Below are positions 26,063 to 34,752 of a DNA stretch of 64,000 bases, piece after piece. The notes under the pieces are model-generated. The model saw only the letters and a program-made list of their open reading frames with translations. It ran no database searches and was not told the origin of the DNA. Both the position numbers and the translations under genes were made by a program. The first letter of the stretch is position 1. Every line of letters starts with the position of its first letter. This stretch comes from Gillisia sp. CAL575 (GTDB taxonomy: Bacteria; Bacteroidota; Bacteroidia; Flavobacteriales; Flavobacteriaceae), in NCBI RefSeq assembly GCF_000403785.1, contig NZ_APHJ01000054.1:186001-250000 (forward strand). Direction: 5' to 3'.

Positions 26063-27877
26063 ATGTCTATTGAAATTATCTTAATTTTTATAATTCTTGG
26101 TATTGTTATCATCCTTTTTGCGCTGGAGGTTTTCCCTGTAGATAAAATTGCATTTTTCATTATGGTTAGCCTCTTGCTAACTAAATTGATCACTCCTGAA
26201 GAAGCAATCTCTGGTTTTGCTAATCCCGCCACAATTACCGTATTAGCTTTAATGATAATCGCTATTGGATTAGAGACAAATGGGGTGATAAGCTGGCTTT
26301 CTAATGGATTAAAAAATTTAAAGGGCCTTCCTATTTATTTAATGATCCCTGTTTTTATGCTAATTGCGGGAAGTGTTTCTGCTTTTATCAATACTACCGC
26401 TGTAGTTATTGTATTTATTAAAGTAATTACAGAACTCTCTGCAAAATATAATATACCAAGCGAAAAATTATTATTACCAGTATCTTTTGCTGGAATTATT
26501 GGTGGAAGTTGCACCTTAATGGGGACTTCTACTAATCTTATTGTGAATGCAATAGCTATTGAAAAAGGTGTAGAACGCTTTACCTTTTTCGAGTTCACTA
26601 AATATGGGGTAATATTTTTATTTATTACCATAATCATTGTTAGTCTCTTATATAAATTTCTACCGAACAAAGGAAAATCAGATATTAATAAAATTTATAA
26701 CCTAGATGAATATATTACTAAAGTAATCATCAATAAAAATTCTGAAGTAATTGGTAAAAAGATCATGGACACATTTTTCCATGACAATATGGACATAGAG
26801 ATATTACGTCTAAAAAGAGATGGAATCATTAACGATAGACCAGGTAAATACACTATTCTTAAAGCCAAGGATCAATTACTTTTAAGGTGTAATCTTGAAA
26901 ATCTTGTCGTATTTAAAGAACACGAAGGTTTCTCTGTAATTAAAGAGGACACAAAAAAGTTCACTCTTCCAATTACAGATGCTGAGGGTCTGGAAGAAAA
27001 TATACAAGTTGTTGAGATCTTAATGTTACCCAACTCCCCGTTAATAGGCAAAAGCATTAAATCTGTTGGGAATTTCGATCTACAAGGAGCCATACCGCTG
27101 GCTATTAAAAAAAGAAGCAGTTTTAGACATCCAGAGGATAGAATTTTTAGTAAAAAGAGAGATGAGATAGAACTTCGTGTGGGAGATAGATTACTGGTTG
27201 AAGTATCTGCCAAAACACTTTCTGCACTGGGAAAAGTAGATAATATCACAATTCTACAGCAACACCAGGAAATAGAAGTAAAGAAGAAATCCAAGAGACT
27301 CATCTCTTTGGGTATTTTAATAGTTGTAGTTTCTCTATCTGCATTTTCAATATTCCCAATATTACAAAGTGCTTTGGTTGGAGTATTCTTAATGATCTTC
27401 ACAAAATGTCTTGATCTTGGGAAAGCTTATTCTCAAATTAATTGGCAGGTGATCTTTTTATTGGCTGGAATGATCCCTCTAGGAATTGCAATGAGTAATA
27501 GCGGTGCAGATATGTGGATTGCGAGCCATTTATTAGCCGTTTTCACAGAGCAATCTAGCACCATCATTATAGGAATTCTATTTTTAGTTACTATGATCTT
27601 AAGTGGCTTTGTTTCTAATAATGCAACAGCTATAATTATTACGCCTATTGCCATAACCATCGCAACCACTATGAATTTAGATCCAAAACCTTTTATTTTG
27701 GCAATTATGTTTGCCGCTAATTTTAGTTTTTTCACTCCCGTAGGTTATCAAACAAACACCTTAATTTATGGGATGGGGATGTACAAATTCAAGCATTTTT
27801 TAATAATTGGAGGATCGGTATCTTTAGTACTTTGGATCGTGGCTTCGTTACTACTTTCGGGAACTTTCACGGTTTAG
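26063..27877 (+). CDS. SLC13-family permease with two RCK-C domains
   Basis: A 604-residue inner-membrane transporter of the divalent anion/Na+ symporter (DASS, SLC13) type. About six helices (to about 205) are followed by a soluble insert with two TrkA-C (RCK_C) domains (about 215-300 and 320-405) and then about six more helices. The transporter signatures AGSVSAFINTTAVVIVF and GSCTLMGTSTNLIVN are in the first half, and the second half has LSGFVSNNATAIIITPIAI and FFTPVGYQTNTLIYGMG. Likely substrates are sulfate, phosphate or dicarboxylates; this cannot be settled from sequence. The RCK-C insert suggests control by a bound ligand. Confidence 0.9.
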   Translation: MSIEIILIFIILGIVIILFALEVFPVDKIAFFIMVSLLLTKLITPEEAISGFANPATITVLALMIIAIGLETNGVISWLSNGLKNLKGLPIYLMIPVFMLIAGSVSAFINTTAVVIVFIKVITELSAKYNIPSEKLLLPVSFAGIIGGSCTLMGTSTNLIVNAIAIEKGVERFTFFEFTKYGVIFLFITIIIVSLLYKFLPNKGKSDINKIYNLDEYITKVIINKNSEVIGKKIMDTFFHDNMDIEILRLKRDGIINDRPGKYTILKAKDQLLLRCNLENLVVFKEHEGFSVIKEDTKKFTLPITDAEGLEENIQVVEILMLPNSPLIGKSIKSVGNFDLQGAIPLAIKKRSSFRHPEDRIFSKKRDEIELRVGDRLLVEVSAKTLSALGKVDNITILQQHQEIEVKKKSKRLISLGILIVVVSLSAFSIFPILQSALVGVFLMIFTKCLDLGKAYSQINWQVIFLLAGMIPLGIAMSNSGADMWIASHLLAVFTEQSSTIIIGILFLVTMILSGFVSNNATAIIITPIAITIATTMNLDPKPFILAIMFAANFSFFTPVGYQTNTLIYGMGMYKFKHFLIIGGSVSLVLWIVASLLLSGTFTV

Positions 27878-27920
27878 ACTCTATCACTTAAAAATAATCA
27901 AGTATTTTTGAAGAAAAAAA

Positions 27921-29168
27921 ATGTCTACTGTATTAGTGATAGGTTATGTTTGGCCAGAGCCAAATTCTTCTGCAGCTGGAAAGCGAATGCTTCAGTTATT
28001 GGAATATTTCACTTCTTCTAATTATACAGTGATTTTTGGAACTACAGCTGCACCTTCTGTATTTGCATCAGATCTAACAGAACTTGGAATCTCTTCAGTA
28101 AAAATTGAATTAAATAATAGCAGTTTTGATACCTATATTGAAGAACTTCAGCCGGAGATCGTTCTTTTTGATAGGTTTATGATGGAAGAACAGTTTGGAT
28201 GGCGAGTTAGTAAAAATTCTCCAAATTCAATAAAAATATTAGATACCGAAGATTTACACTTTCTGCGGAACCATAGAGAGAAAGAAGGTAATACGGTAAG
28301 TTCTATTACTAATTCTGAATTAGCAAAACGCGAAGTCGCAAGTATTTATAGATGCGATATAAGTCTAATTATTTCTGAAATAGAAATGAATTTGTTAAAA
28401 GAGACTTTTAAGGTTCCAGAAAATATTCTGCTTTATATTCCTTTCTTATTTAACAACTTAACTGAATTAGAAATTGAACTTCTCCCCTCTTTTGAAAAAA
28501 GACAAAATTTTATTAGCATCGGGAATTTTAAACATAAACCTAATGTAGATGCTGTGAGGTTTCTAAAAAAGGATATCTGGCCGATAATTAGAAAAACACT
28601 TCCAAATGCTGCACTCCAAGTTTACGGAGCATATCCTATTGCTTCTATACTTCAATTAAATAATTCTAAAGAAAATTTTCATGTAAAAGGAAGGGTTGAA
28701 AATGCTGAAGTAGTTATGAGAGAATCCAGAGTTAGTCTTGCTGCATTAAGATTTGGAGCTGGATTAAAGGGCAAACTCACCGAGGCCATGCTATGTGGTA
28801 CCCCAACAGTTACCACTAGTTTAGGTGCCGAGGGTATGCAAGGAGGACTTCCATGGAACGGCTTTATAGAAAATAATCCAGAAGGCTTTGCTGAGGCAGC
28901 CATTAAGCTTTATACCACAAAAACGCTCTGGCAAGAATCTCAAATTAATGGATATCAGCTTATAAATAAACGCTACAATAAAGAGGTGTATTATACAATC
29001 ATGGACAACCGATTGAATAAGATTAAAGAGAAGCTAACTAAGCATAGAGAAAACAACTTTATTGGTAATATGCTTATGCATCATAGGCTAAAGAGTACTC
29101 AGTATTTATCCAAATATATTGAAGTAAAGACAGAATTAGAAAATTTAAAATCTTCAATTGATAATTAA
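27921..29168 (+). CDS. Glycosyltransferase, GT4-like
   Basis: A 415-residue GT-B fold protein. The N-terminal domain opens VLVIGYVWPEPNSSAAGKRM (a glycine-rich acceptor-side loop), and the C-terminal domain contains NFISIGNFKHKPNVDAVRFL and the nucleotide-sugar region GLKGKLTEAMLCGTPTVTTSLGAEGM with the conserved Glu. It ends with a predicted helical tail (about 370-415). The donor and acceptor are unknown. It is 43 bases after the SLC13 gene and has no other sugar-pathway neighbour, so context does not give a role. Confidence 0.82.
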   Translation: MSTVLVIGYVWPEPNSSAAGKRMLQLLEYFTSSNYTVIFGTTAAPSVFASDLTELGISSVKIELNNSSFDTYIEELQPEIVLFDRFMMEEQFGWRVSKNSPNSIKILDTEDLHFLRNHREKEGNTVSSITNSELAKREVASIYRCDISLIISEIEMNLLKETFKVPENILLYIPFLFNNLTELEIELLPSFEKRQNFISIGNFKHKPNVDAVRFLKKDIWPIIRKTLPNAALQVYGAYPIASILQLNNSKENFHVKGRVENAEVVMRESRVSLAALRFGAGLKGKLTEAMLCGTPTVTTSLGAEGMQGGLPWNGFIENNPEGFAEAAIKLYTTKTLWQESQINGYQLINKRYNKEVYYTIMDNRLNKIKEKLTKHRENNFIGNMLMHHRLKSTQYLSKYIEVKTELENLKSSIDN

Positions 29169-29392
29169 AATTATTGTTATTGATAGATTCTGTTTACTGA
29201 AATCATTAATCCATATACTCTAGTAATAGAACTTTCCGCGGTTAAATATTTTGTAAATCGAATACTGCTATTATTACAGAGAATACACAAAATTAAGTTG
29301 TAATTCTTCGGTAATCAAGATTTCTCATCAACGCAATTTTGCTAAATGAATTTTCTGTTTTTGTATAAAAAGTTTCAGATCATTATGATATT

Positions 29393-30733
29393 CTAAAGAG
29401 AAACCAATTCTTTTTCTTTCTGAAGAAATAGTGTTTTATGTAATGCTTTTAATGCACTTACCTTATTTTCTGTGGAAACTAAAAGAGACACATTATTAAA
29501 GCTTCCACCATAAGATATCATACGTACAGGTATTTCATTTAAAATTTCGAATAATCTAAAAGTATTTGGATCATTAATAAGATCTTCTCCAACAATACAA
29601 ATAATACTATGGTTCATTTCTACGGTAATATCCCCACATCCCTCAAGTTGATCCAAGATAAGGTCTAAATTTTTTGTATCATCTATGGTCAGGGAAATTG
29701 CTATTTCTGAAGTGGTGATCATATCAATTGCAGTTTCCAAATTATCAAATATTTCGAATATTTTCTTTAGAAAACCATGAGCCATCAACATTCTATTAGA
29801 CTTTATTTTTATAGCCGTAATTCCATCCTTTGCTGAAATTGCTTTGAGTCCACTTGCATTAATTTCTGAAGATATTTTAGTTCCCGGCAATGTTGGTGTA
29901 AAAGTATTTTTTAGATAGATTGGAATGTTCTTATCTATGACTGGAGAAATGGTTTGCGGGTGTAAAATTTTAGCTCCAAAATACGCAAGTTCGGCTGCCT
30001 CTTCAAAGGTTAGATTAGATAGAGGGTGTGTGTCTTCCACATATCTTGGATCGTTATTATGAAAGCCGTCTATATCTGTCCAAATTTGAACTTCCTCTAC
30101 ATTTAATGCAGCCCCGAGTATAGTAGCAGTATAATCACTGCCTCCTCGTTTTAAAGTACTCACACGATTATGTTTGTCTATTCTTACAAATCCTTGAGTT
30201 ATATATATTGCATCATTGCCCGTGCTTTTTAATAAAGGTGCAATTCTACTTGCGATCTTACTCGTATCAGGATTTTCCAGATTTGCTACATACATAAAGC
30301 GTTTAGCATCCAGAAGAGTATTAGCTATATTAAAAGTAGATAGATATTCTGAAAAGATGTATGTAAGTAAACTTTCCCCATAGGTTAGAATTCTATTTGT
30401 ATTATTTTCAGAATACTCTTCTAATAATAAGTCATCAAATTCTTTAAATAAAATATTTAAACCATTCCTAACAGCCGTATTATTAGTTTGATTAGTTATC
30501 AATTTATCTAGAAGCTCAAAATGTTTAGTTTTAAGTTCAGTATTTAATATTTGTATTTGCTGCTGATCTTTCGATTTAATTAAGTTGGTTATATCTACCA
30601 AATAATTAGTAACTCCAGACATTGCTGAGAGTACGATCATTTTAGGTCCTTGTATGGACTGAATAATCTCACGAACATTTAATATACTTTCTGCAGTTCC
30701 TACAGAGGTTCCTCCAAATTTTAATACACGCAT
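29393..30733 (-). CDS. Aspartate kinase (monofunctional)
   Basis: A 446-residue aspartokinase that phosphorylates L-aspartate, the first step to lysine, threonine, methionine and isoleucine. The ATP/substrate signature VLKFGGTSVGTAESI is at the start, TLKRGGSDYTATILGAAL around 190-207, and WTDIDGFHNNDPR (about 218-230). Two ACT-type domains occupy about 295-440. No homoserine dehydrogenase is fused and none follows. It is divergent from a separate ACT-like protein with a 99-base gap. lysC is the usual symbol, but the isozyme cannot be told. Confidence 0.93.
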   Translation of the reverse strand: MRVLKFGGTSVGTAESILNVREIIQSIQGPKMIVLSAMSGVTNYLVDITNLIKSKDQQQIQILNTELKTKHFELLDKLITNQTNNTAVRNGLNILFKEFDDLLLEEYSENNTNRILTYGESLLTYIFSEYLSTFNIANTLLDAKRFMYVANLENPDTSKIASRIAPLLKSTGNDAIYITQGFVRIDKHNRVSTLKRGGSDYTATILGAALNVEEVQIWTDIDGFHNNDPRYVEDTHPLSNLTFEEAAELAYFGAKILHPQTISPVIDKNIPIYLKNTFTPTLPGTKISSEINASGLKAISAKDGITAIKIKSNRMLMAHGFLKKIFEIFDNLETAIDMITTSEIAISLTIDDTKNLDLILDQLEGCGDITVEMNHSIICIVGEDLINDPNTFRLFEILNEIPVRMISYGGSFNNVSLLVSTENKVSALKALHKTLFLQKEKELVSL

Positions 30734-30832
30734 ATTTTATAATTTAAAGTGCATAATTAGTGAGAGTTGGAACAATGAAGAAAAAACAATTAGAATTTAT
30801 ATATATTTACACAAAATGTATATTATTTAACA

Positions 30833-31480
30833 ATGAACACTATAACCTCCTGTGTACACAGCATGCTTAGACATCAACCATTTTTAGATGATGCCTTATC
30901 AAAAGATCTCATAAATTTTAGCGCATTGGCAGAGCATTTACAGCCAGAAGTAGAAAAGATCTTGAGAAAACCTGTTAAGCAGGGCTCTATTATTATGGCT
31001 TTGCGAAGATATTCTCCACAACGAAATCTTTTAAAAAATGCAAATTTAAGGGAAATGGGAGATATTGTGGTTAGATCTGGAATCACAGAGTTCACTTATT
31101 TAAACTCAAATACCTTGCTTGGAAATCAGGCTTTACTAATGAATTCAGTTAAAGATCAAATAGGAGTTTATTTAAATTACTCCAGTACTTACCAAGAGAG
31201 TAATATTTTGGTTTCTACAGATCTCAAAGAAAGAGTTGCAGATTTTTTTAAAAATGAAACACTGGTATCTGTAAAAAGTGAATTATCTAGTATTACTATC
31301 GCATTACCAAAAAACAGTTCTAAAACTGTAGGTCTTTACTTTTATATTTTTAAGCTTTTAGCTTATGAGGGAATTCCTGTTTTTGAGATGATCTCTACTT
31401 CCAATTATTTTGCATTATTCCTTGAGAAGGAATATATAAATCAGGCATTTTTATTACTTAATGAAATAAAAATATCATGA
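30833..31480 (+). CDS. ACT-like protein divergent from aspartate kinase
   Basis: A 215-residue cytoplasmic protein with an N-terminal helical segment (about 1-65, including EVEKILRKPVKQGSIIMALRRYSP, which could be a small DNA-binding or dimerisation fold) and two C-terminal stretches resembling ACT-domain halves (about 70-140 and 150-215: LSSITIALPKNSSKTVGLYFYIFKLLAYEGIPVFEMIS and NQAFLLLNE). It has no kinase domain. Its place next to and divergent from the aspartate kinase gene suggests an amino-acid-sensing regulator of aspartate-family biosynthesis. The fold call is from pattern only. Confidence 0.6.
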   Translation: MNTITSCVHSMLRHQPFLDDALSKDLINFSALAEHLQPEVEKILRKPVKQGSIIMALRRYSPQRNLLKNANLREMGDIVVRSGITEFTYLNSNTLLGNQALLMNSVKDQIGVYLNYSSTYQESNILVSTDLKERVADFFKNETLVSVKSELSSITIALPKNSSKTVGLYFYIFKLLAYEGIPVFEMISTSNYFALFLEKEYINQAFLLLNEIKIS

Positions 31481-31490
31481 TAATTTAATC

Positions 31491-31643
31491 TTACCAAACA
31501 TCAAAATAAACACCAGTCATTGCAACACCTGCTGCAAGAATAACTAATACTATTAAAATAAAGAAAACTCCAAATTTTGTTTTCTTATTATTTTGTAAAA
31601 TATAATCTTCAGATTGGTTGTCTTCTTTATCTCTGATTTGCAT
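31491..31643 (-). CDS. Small single-pass membrane protein (50 residues)
   Basis: A 50-codon reading frame from ATG 31643 to TAA 31491. It has a charged N-terminus (MQIRDKEDNQSEDY), a KK-rich stop-transfer region, one hydrophobic helix (about 24-43, FGVFFILIVLVILAAGVAM) and a short tail ending DVW. The composition is typical of real small membrane proteins in this group. Function unknown. It sits between the ACT-like gene and the next small gene. Confidence 0.6.
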   Translation of the reverse strand: MQIRDKEDNQSEDYILQNNKKTKFGVFFILIVLVILAAGVAMTGVYFDVW

Positions 31644-31803
31644 AAAATAATTTTTTTTTCAAATTTAATTAAATTAATCTTTAAGAATTGTAAAAAAAAT
31701 ATAAAATGAGAAGGCATTTATTTATAATTAATTAAATTTTTCTTAAACACTAAATGTAATTTACACCTTCTTTCTATTTTTAAACAATTAAAAAATTAAG
31801 GTA

Positions 31804-31935
31804 ATGAAAAATATTTTAAGAGCACTATTAGCAGGCTGGGGTGCCAAGAAATTTGGTGGAGGATGTGGTTGTTTTGGTATTGTAATAGTATTTATAATCT
31901 TATGGTTTCTCTTAGGACATTTAGGACTTAACTAA
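31804..31935 (+). CDS. Small Gly/Cys-containing membrane protein (43 residues)
   Basis: A 43-codon reading frame from ATG 31804 to TAA 31935. The N-terminus is amphipathic and basic (MKNILRALLAGWGAKK), followed by a GGGCGCFG motif and one hydrophobic helix (IVIVFIILWFLLGHL). The motif and the length look like conserved small membrane proteins in Flavobacteriaceae, but this is by impression. It ends 13 bases before the end of the convergent PAP2 gene. Confidence 0.6.
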   Translation: MKNILRALLAGWGAKKFGGGCGCFGIVIVFIILWFLLGHLGLN

Positions 31936-31948
31936 TTATTTGGAGACC

Positions 31949-32683
31949 TTAAGCTTTACGTTCTTCTTCTCTTCGGAAAAGATCAATAATATTGAATATA
32001 AGCACACAAAACATAACCCAAATAGTTCCTGCTATTATACCTCCGGCAATGTCGGAAGGGAAATGAACTCCCAAATAAATTCTACTTATACCAATACTAA
32101 CAATAAGAAAGGAGCATATAAAGATTAGAATTCCTTTTAACCACTTATTGATCTTCAGAAAATAACATAAATAAATTAAAAAACCGTAAAATGCTGTGGC
32201 ACTCATAGCGTGACCACTTGGATAACTTAGGGTTTGAACAGAAACTAAGTGTTCTGCAGTCGGTCTCGCACGATTTATCACTTCCTTTAAAGCAAGATTT
32301 GAAAGTCCCGAAACGATTATAACAAATACTAGTTGAGCGACATAGCGCCAGTTCTTAAATTTGAAAAAGAAGAAAAGTGAACATATTGTTGTTACTACGA
32401 TGTAACCATAAAGGTCGCCAAGATTAGTTATAAATTGAAGAATTTTATTTAAAAAGGGGGTTCTAAAAGATATCACATATTCTGTAATAGCCGCATCGTA
32501 CTTAGCAATAAGATCACTATTAAGGGTATTGGTTAATTCTATAAAAACATTAATCCCCACAACAACTATAATCAATGCCAAGATAATAGATATTATATAG
32601 GGCAGTTTGTGATTGTACTGGTGGAATTTATTCCTTAAAATAGATTGTAGTCCGCGTAAGAAATCAATAATCTTTTCTCTCAT
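31949..32683 (-). CDS. PAP2-family membrane phosphatase
   Basis: A 244-residue integral membrane protein with six helices and all three PAP2 motifs: KEVINRARP (133-141), SYPSGHAMS (153-161, His158) and SRIYLGVHFPSD (200-211, Arg201, His207, Asp211). Enzymes of this family remove phosphate from lipid phosphates such as undecaprenyl pyrophosphate or phosphatidic acid. Which lipid is used here is not known; undecaprenyl pyrophosphate recycling or lipid A dephosphorylation are the main candidates. No operon partner. Confidence 0.93.
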   Translation of the reverse strand: MREKIIDFLRGLQSILRNKFHQYNHKLPYIISIILALIIVVVGINVFIELTNTLNSDLIAKYDAAITEYVISFRTPFLNKILQFITNLGDLYGYIVVTTICSLFFFFKFKNWRYVAQLVFVIIVSGLSNLALKEVINRARPTAEHLVSVQTLSYPSGHAMSATAFYGFLIYLCYFLKINKWLKGILIFICSFLIVSIGISRIYLGVHFPSDIAGGIIAGTIWVMFCVLIFNIIDLFRREEERKA

Positions 32684-32816
32684 ATTTATTTTACTAACAA
32701 CCTACCTAAATTAATTAATTAGAAAGCGCTAATTTAAAAAGTAAAACTAAAGAAAATCTAAGGATTTTAAAATAAGATAGAGAAACACTATTGGTTGCCA
32801 TGAAATTTTTTAAGAT

Positions 32817-33269
32817 TTATAAATCTAAGTTTTCCACTAGACTATCATTTTGAGCTAGATACTGTATACTTATTTTCTTTCTTCCCCAGTTCTTTGCTTT
32901 TTGAACATCTACTCCCATATAAATGTCAATTTTATTTCTCCAGCGATGATGCATTTTATCTTTAACGAAAAAAATTCCAGATAAACCATCAATCTTCACG
33001 GGAGTATTATAAACCATCCCCTTTTTCATTAGATCTCGAGAGATCGCAATCACATTCATTCCTGGTTTTAAAGTATCTCCCCAAGCGGTTATTTTTGGAT
33101 TACCTTGATTTTGATATGTCAAAGAATTATATGCACTAGCAGTAACTTCTACCGTTTTCCAATTCATGGCTTCTACATTAGTTTCTTTAGGTTCTTTACA
33201 ACTCACATATAGTGTCATAAAAAATGCGAAAAAAGAAATAGATGAAATTTCCAGAAATAATCTAGTCAT
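32817..33269 (-). CDS. 3D-domain (double-psi beta-barrel) lipoprotein
   Basis: A 150-residue protein when started at ATG 33269; an in-frame start at 33305 adds twelve residues before the signal peptide and is less likely. The signal region MTRLFLEISSISFFAFFMTL ends in YVSC, a plausible lipobox. The mature part is a 3D domain: VEVTASAYNS, AWGDTLKPGMNVIAISRDLM and VKDKMHHRWRNKIDIYMG, with Asp residues at the three conserved positions. Related 3D domains act on peptidoglycan (MltA, YorM), but this one is a stand-alone domain, so a wall-related role is a guess. Confidence 0.78.
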   Translation of the reverse strand: MTRLFLEISSISFFAFFMTLYVSCKEPKETNVEAMNWKTVEVTASAYNSLTYQNQGNPKITAWGDTLKPGMNVIAISRDLMKKGMVYNTPVKIDGLSGIFFVKDKMHHRWRNKIDIYMGVDVQKAKNWGRKKISIQYLAQNDSLVENLDL

Positions 33270-33545
33270 TGCTCTTATTTTTTGAATATAGATAATAACT
33301 GACATAATTACCGATTATTGTTAAAGCCTGTAATAATAGCATCTTTAAAACTCAATTTACAAAATATATGCACTATTATAGGCAGTTTTTAGGCTCAAAA
33401 GTATGATTATAGCTTTTATATGAGTAGAAATTGGTCTTAAATGATGTCTCTAGACTTTGGCAAGGTTATGGCACCTTAAGAAATAACAACATGTAAATCT
33501 CAATATTGAAGTTTGCATATTTTTAGAAATTGAAAAAACACATTT

Positions 33546-33974
33546 ATGAGTCAAGTTAAAGAGAAAGACACGGTAAAAGTACATTACACAGGAAAATTAG
33601 CAGACGGACAAGTTTTTGACAGTTCAGAAGGAAAAGATCCTATCGAATTCACTTTAGGTCAAGGTCAATTAATACCTGGTTTTGAAAATGGTCTTATCGA
33701 TATGAAATTGAATGAGAAAAAAACAATCAATATTCCAATGACTGAAGCATATGGCGAGCCACGTGCAGAATTGATCCAGGAAGTTGAAAAAAGTCAATTA
33801 CCACCAGAAATCTCTCCAGAAGTTGGAATGGGATTAGTTTCTAAAGGACCTGATGGTCAAGAAATGAATCTTTTGGTTGCTGAAGTTAAAGATGAAACTA
33901 TTGTAGTAGATGGAAATCATCCTTTAGCAGGAAAAGACCTTATTTTTGATCTTGAAGTAGTAGAGATCAAGTAA
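33546..33974 (+). CDS. FKBP-type peptidyl-prolyl isomerase, SlyD-like
   Basis: A 142-residue cytoplasmic prolyl isomerase. The FKBP core VHYTGKLADGQVFDSS and QLIPGFENGLIDMKLNEKKTINIP flank an insert-in-flap chaperone segment at about 70-125 (AYGEPRAELIQEVEKSQLPPEI). It lacks the His/Cys-rich metal tail of E. coli SlyD, so nickel delivery is unlikely. It probably aids folding of cytoplasmic proteins. Monocistronic, with a terminator after it. Confidence 0.9.
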   Translation: MSQVKEKDTVKVHYTGKLADGQVFDSSEGKDPIEFTLGQGQLIPGFENGLIDMKLNEKKTINIPMTEAYGEPRAELIQEVEKSQLPPEISPEVGMGLVSKGPDGQEMNLLVAEVKDETIVVDGNHPLAGKDLIFDLEVVEIK

Positions 33975-33995
33975 TAATCGATCATTAGATTATTT

Positions 33996-34048
33996 ACCTC
34001 ATAATTTGATTTTGTACAAGTAATACAAATCTAATTATGAGGTTTTTT
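33996..34048 (+). terminator. Bidirectional intrinsic terminator
   Basis: A long hairpin: ACCTCATAATT at 33996-34006 pairs with AATTATGAGGT at 34033-34043, extended by further pairing towards the loop (TTTGTA with TACAAA), then a T-run on the plus strand. Ends the FKBP transcript and probably the N-formylglutamate amidohydrolase-like operon. Confidence 0.88.
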
Positions 34049-34059
34049 TATTTTTAGAA

Positions 34060-34752
34060 TTATTTAACTTCTCTGAGCTTGAGCAAAGCATTAAAAATTG
34101 CTGATTTCAATTTTGGTGGAAACATATTGTCTATTCCTATAAATTTCTGATTGATTTCCAACTCAATCCCAGCATAGTTTTCGGGAAATTTCTTTCTTAA
34201 ATAAGTAGTAAAGCCATCGGCTGTACCTAAATAAGGATAATTATATCTAATATTAAAATCGGGTAATTCATATTGAAAATATTCCTTCAGTTTTTTACTG
34301 AGTAGTTTTTCAGAATTACTGAATGGATCGTATAATATGCCAATATCGGAATTTCTGATTTTTTCATTTAAAACAGGTGTAAAACTATGAAATGAAATAT
34401 GTGTTACCTCCTCCCCTGTTTTAATGAGTTTTAAAATTTCGGCTTCAACCTTGTCTCTATAAGGCGCATAGATTACAGATATCAAATTATCTTTGGTTTC
34501 TAAATTTAGGGTTGCTGAGAACTCTGAAAATAATTTTGGATGGTGTTTAGATCTATTTAGCTCAATTAATAATCTACTTACAGTATTAGATTTAGAAAAA
34601 TCACTTAAAGATTTACAAAATTTAAAAAGATCTAAGGACCCATAATCTATTCCTCGATGAGAATTAAGAGCATCAATAGCATTCACAAATAAGACTTGGT
34701 ATTTTTTAGGAATTTCATTCCCACCATGCTCACAGGTAAAAACTAATTTCAT
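34060..34752 (-). CDS. N-formylglutamate amidohydrolase-family protein
   Basis: A 230-residue protein of the N-formylglutamate deformylase (FGase) family: it begins FTCEHGGNEIPKKY (metal-binding Glu/His), then SHRGIDYGSLDL and HISFHSFTPV. The classical enzyme HutG removes formate in histidine degradation, but there is no hut gene nearby. The gene overlaps the GCS2 gene by 4 bases and is the last of a three-gene operon with two glutamate-ligase-type enzymes, so the substrate is more likely a product of those enzymes. Confidence 0.85.
   Translation of the reverse strand: MKLVFTCEHGGNEIPKKYQVLFVNAIDALNSHRGIDYGSLDLFKFCKSLSDFSKSNTVSRLLIELNRSKHHPKLFSEFSATLNLETKDNLISVIYAPYRDKVEAEILKLIKTGEEVTHISFHSFTPVLNEKIRNSDIGILYDPFSNSEKLLSKKLKEYFQYELPDFNIRYNYPYLGTADGFTTYLRKKFPENYAGIELEINQKFIGIDNMFPPKLKSAIFNALLKLREVK

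Noticed and set aside
26872-27402. Minus-strand reading frame of 176 codons inside the SLC13 gene
   Set aside because: It overlaps the RCK insert and later helices of a clear transporter, and has no start-site or domain support.
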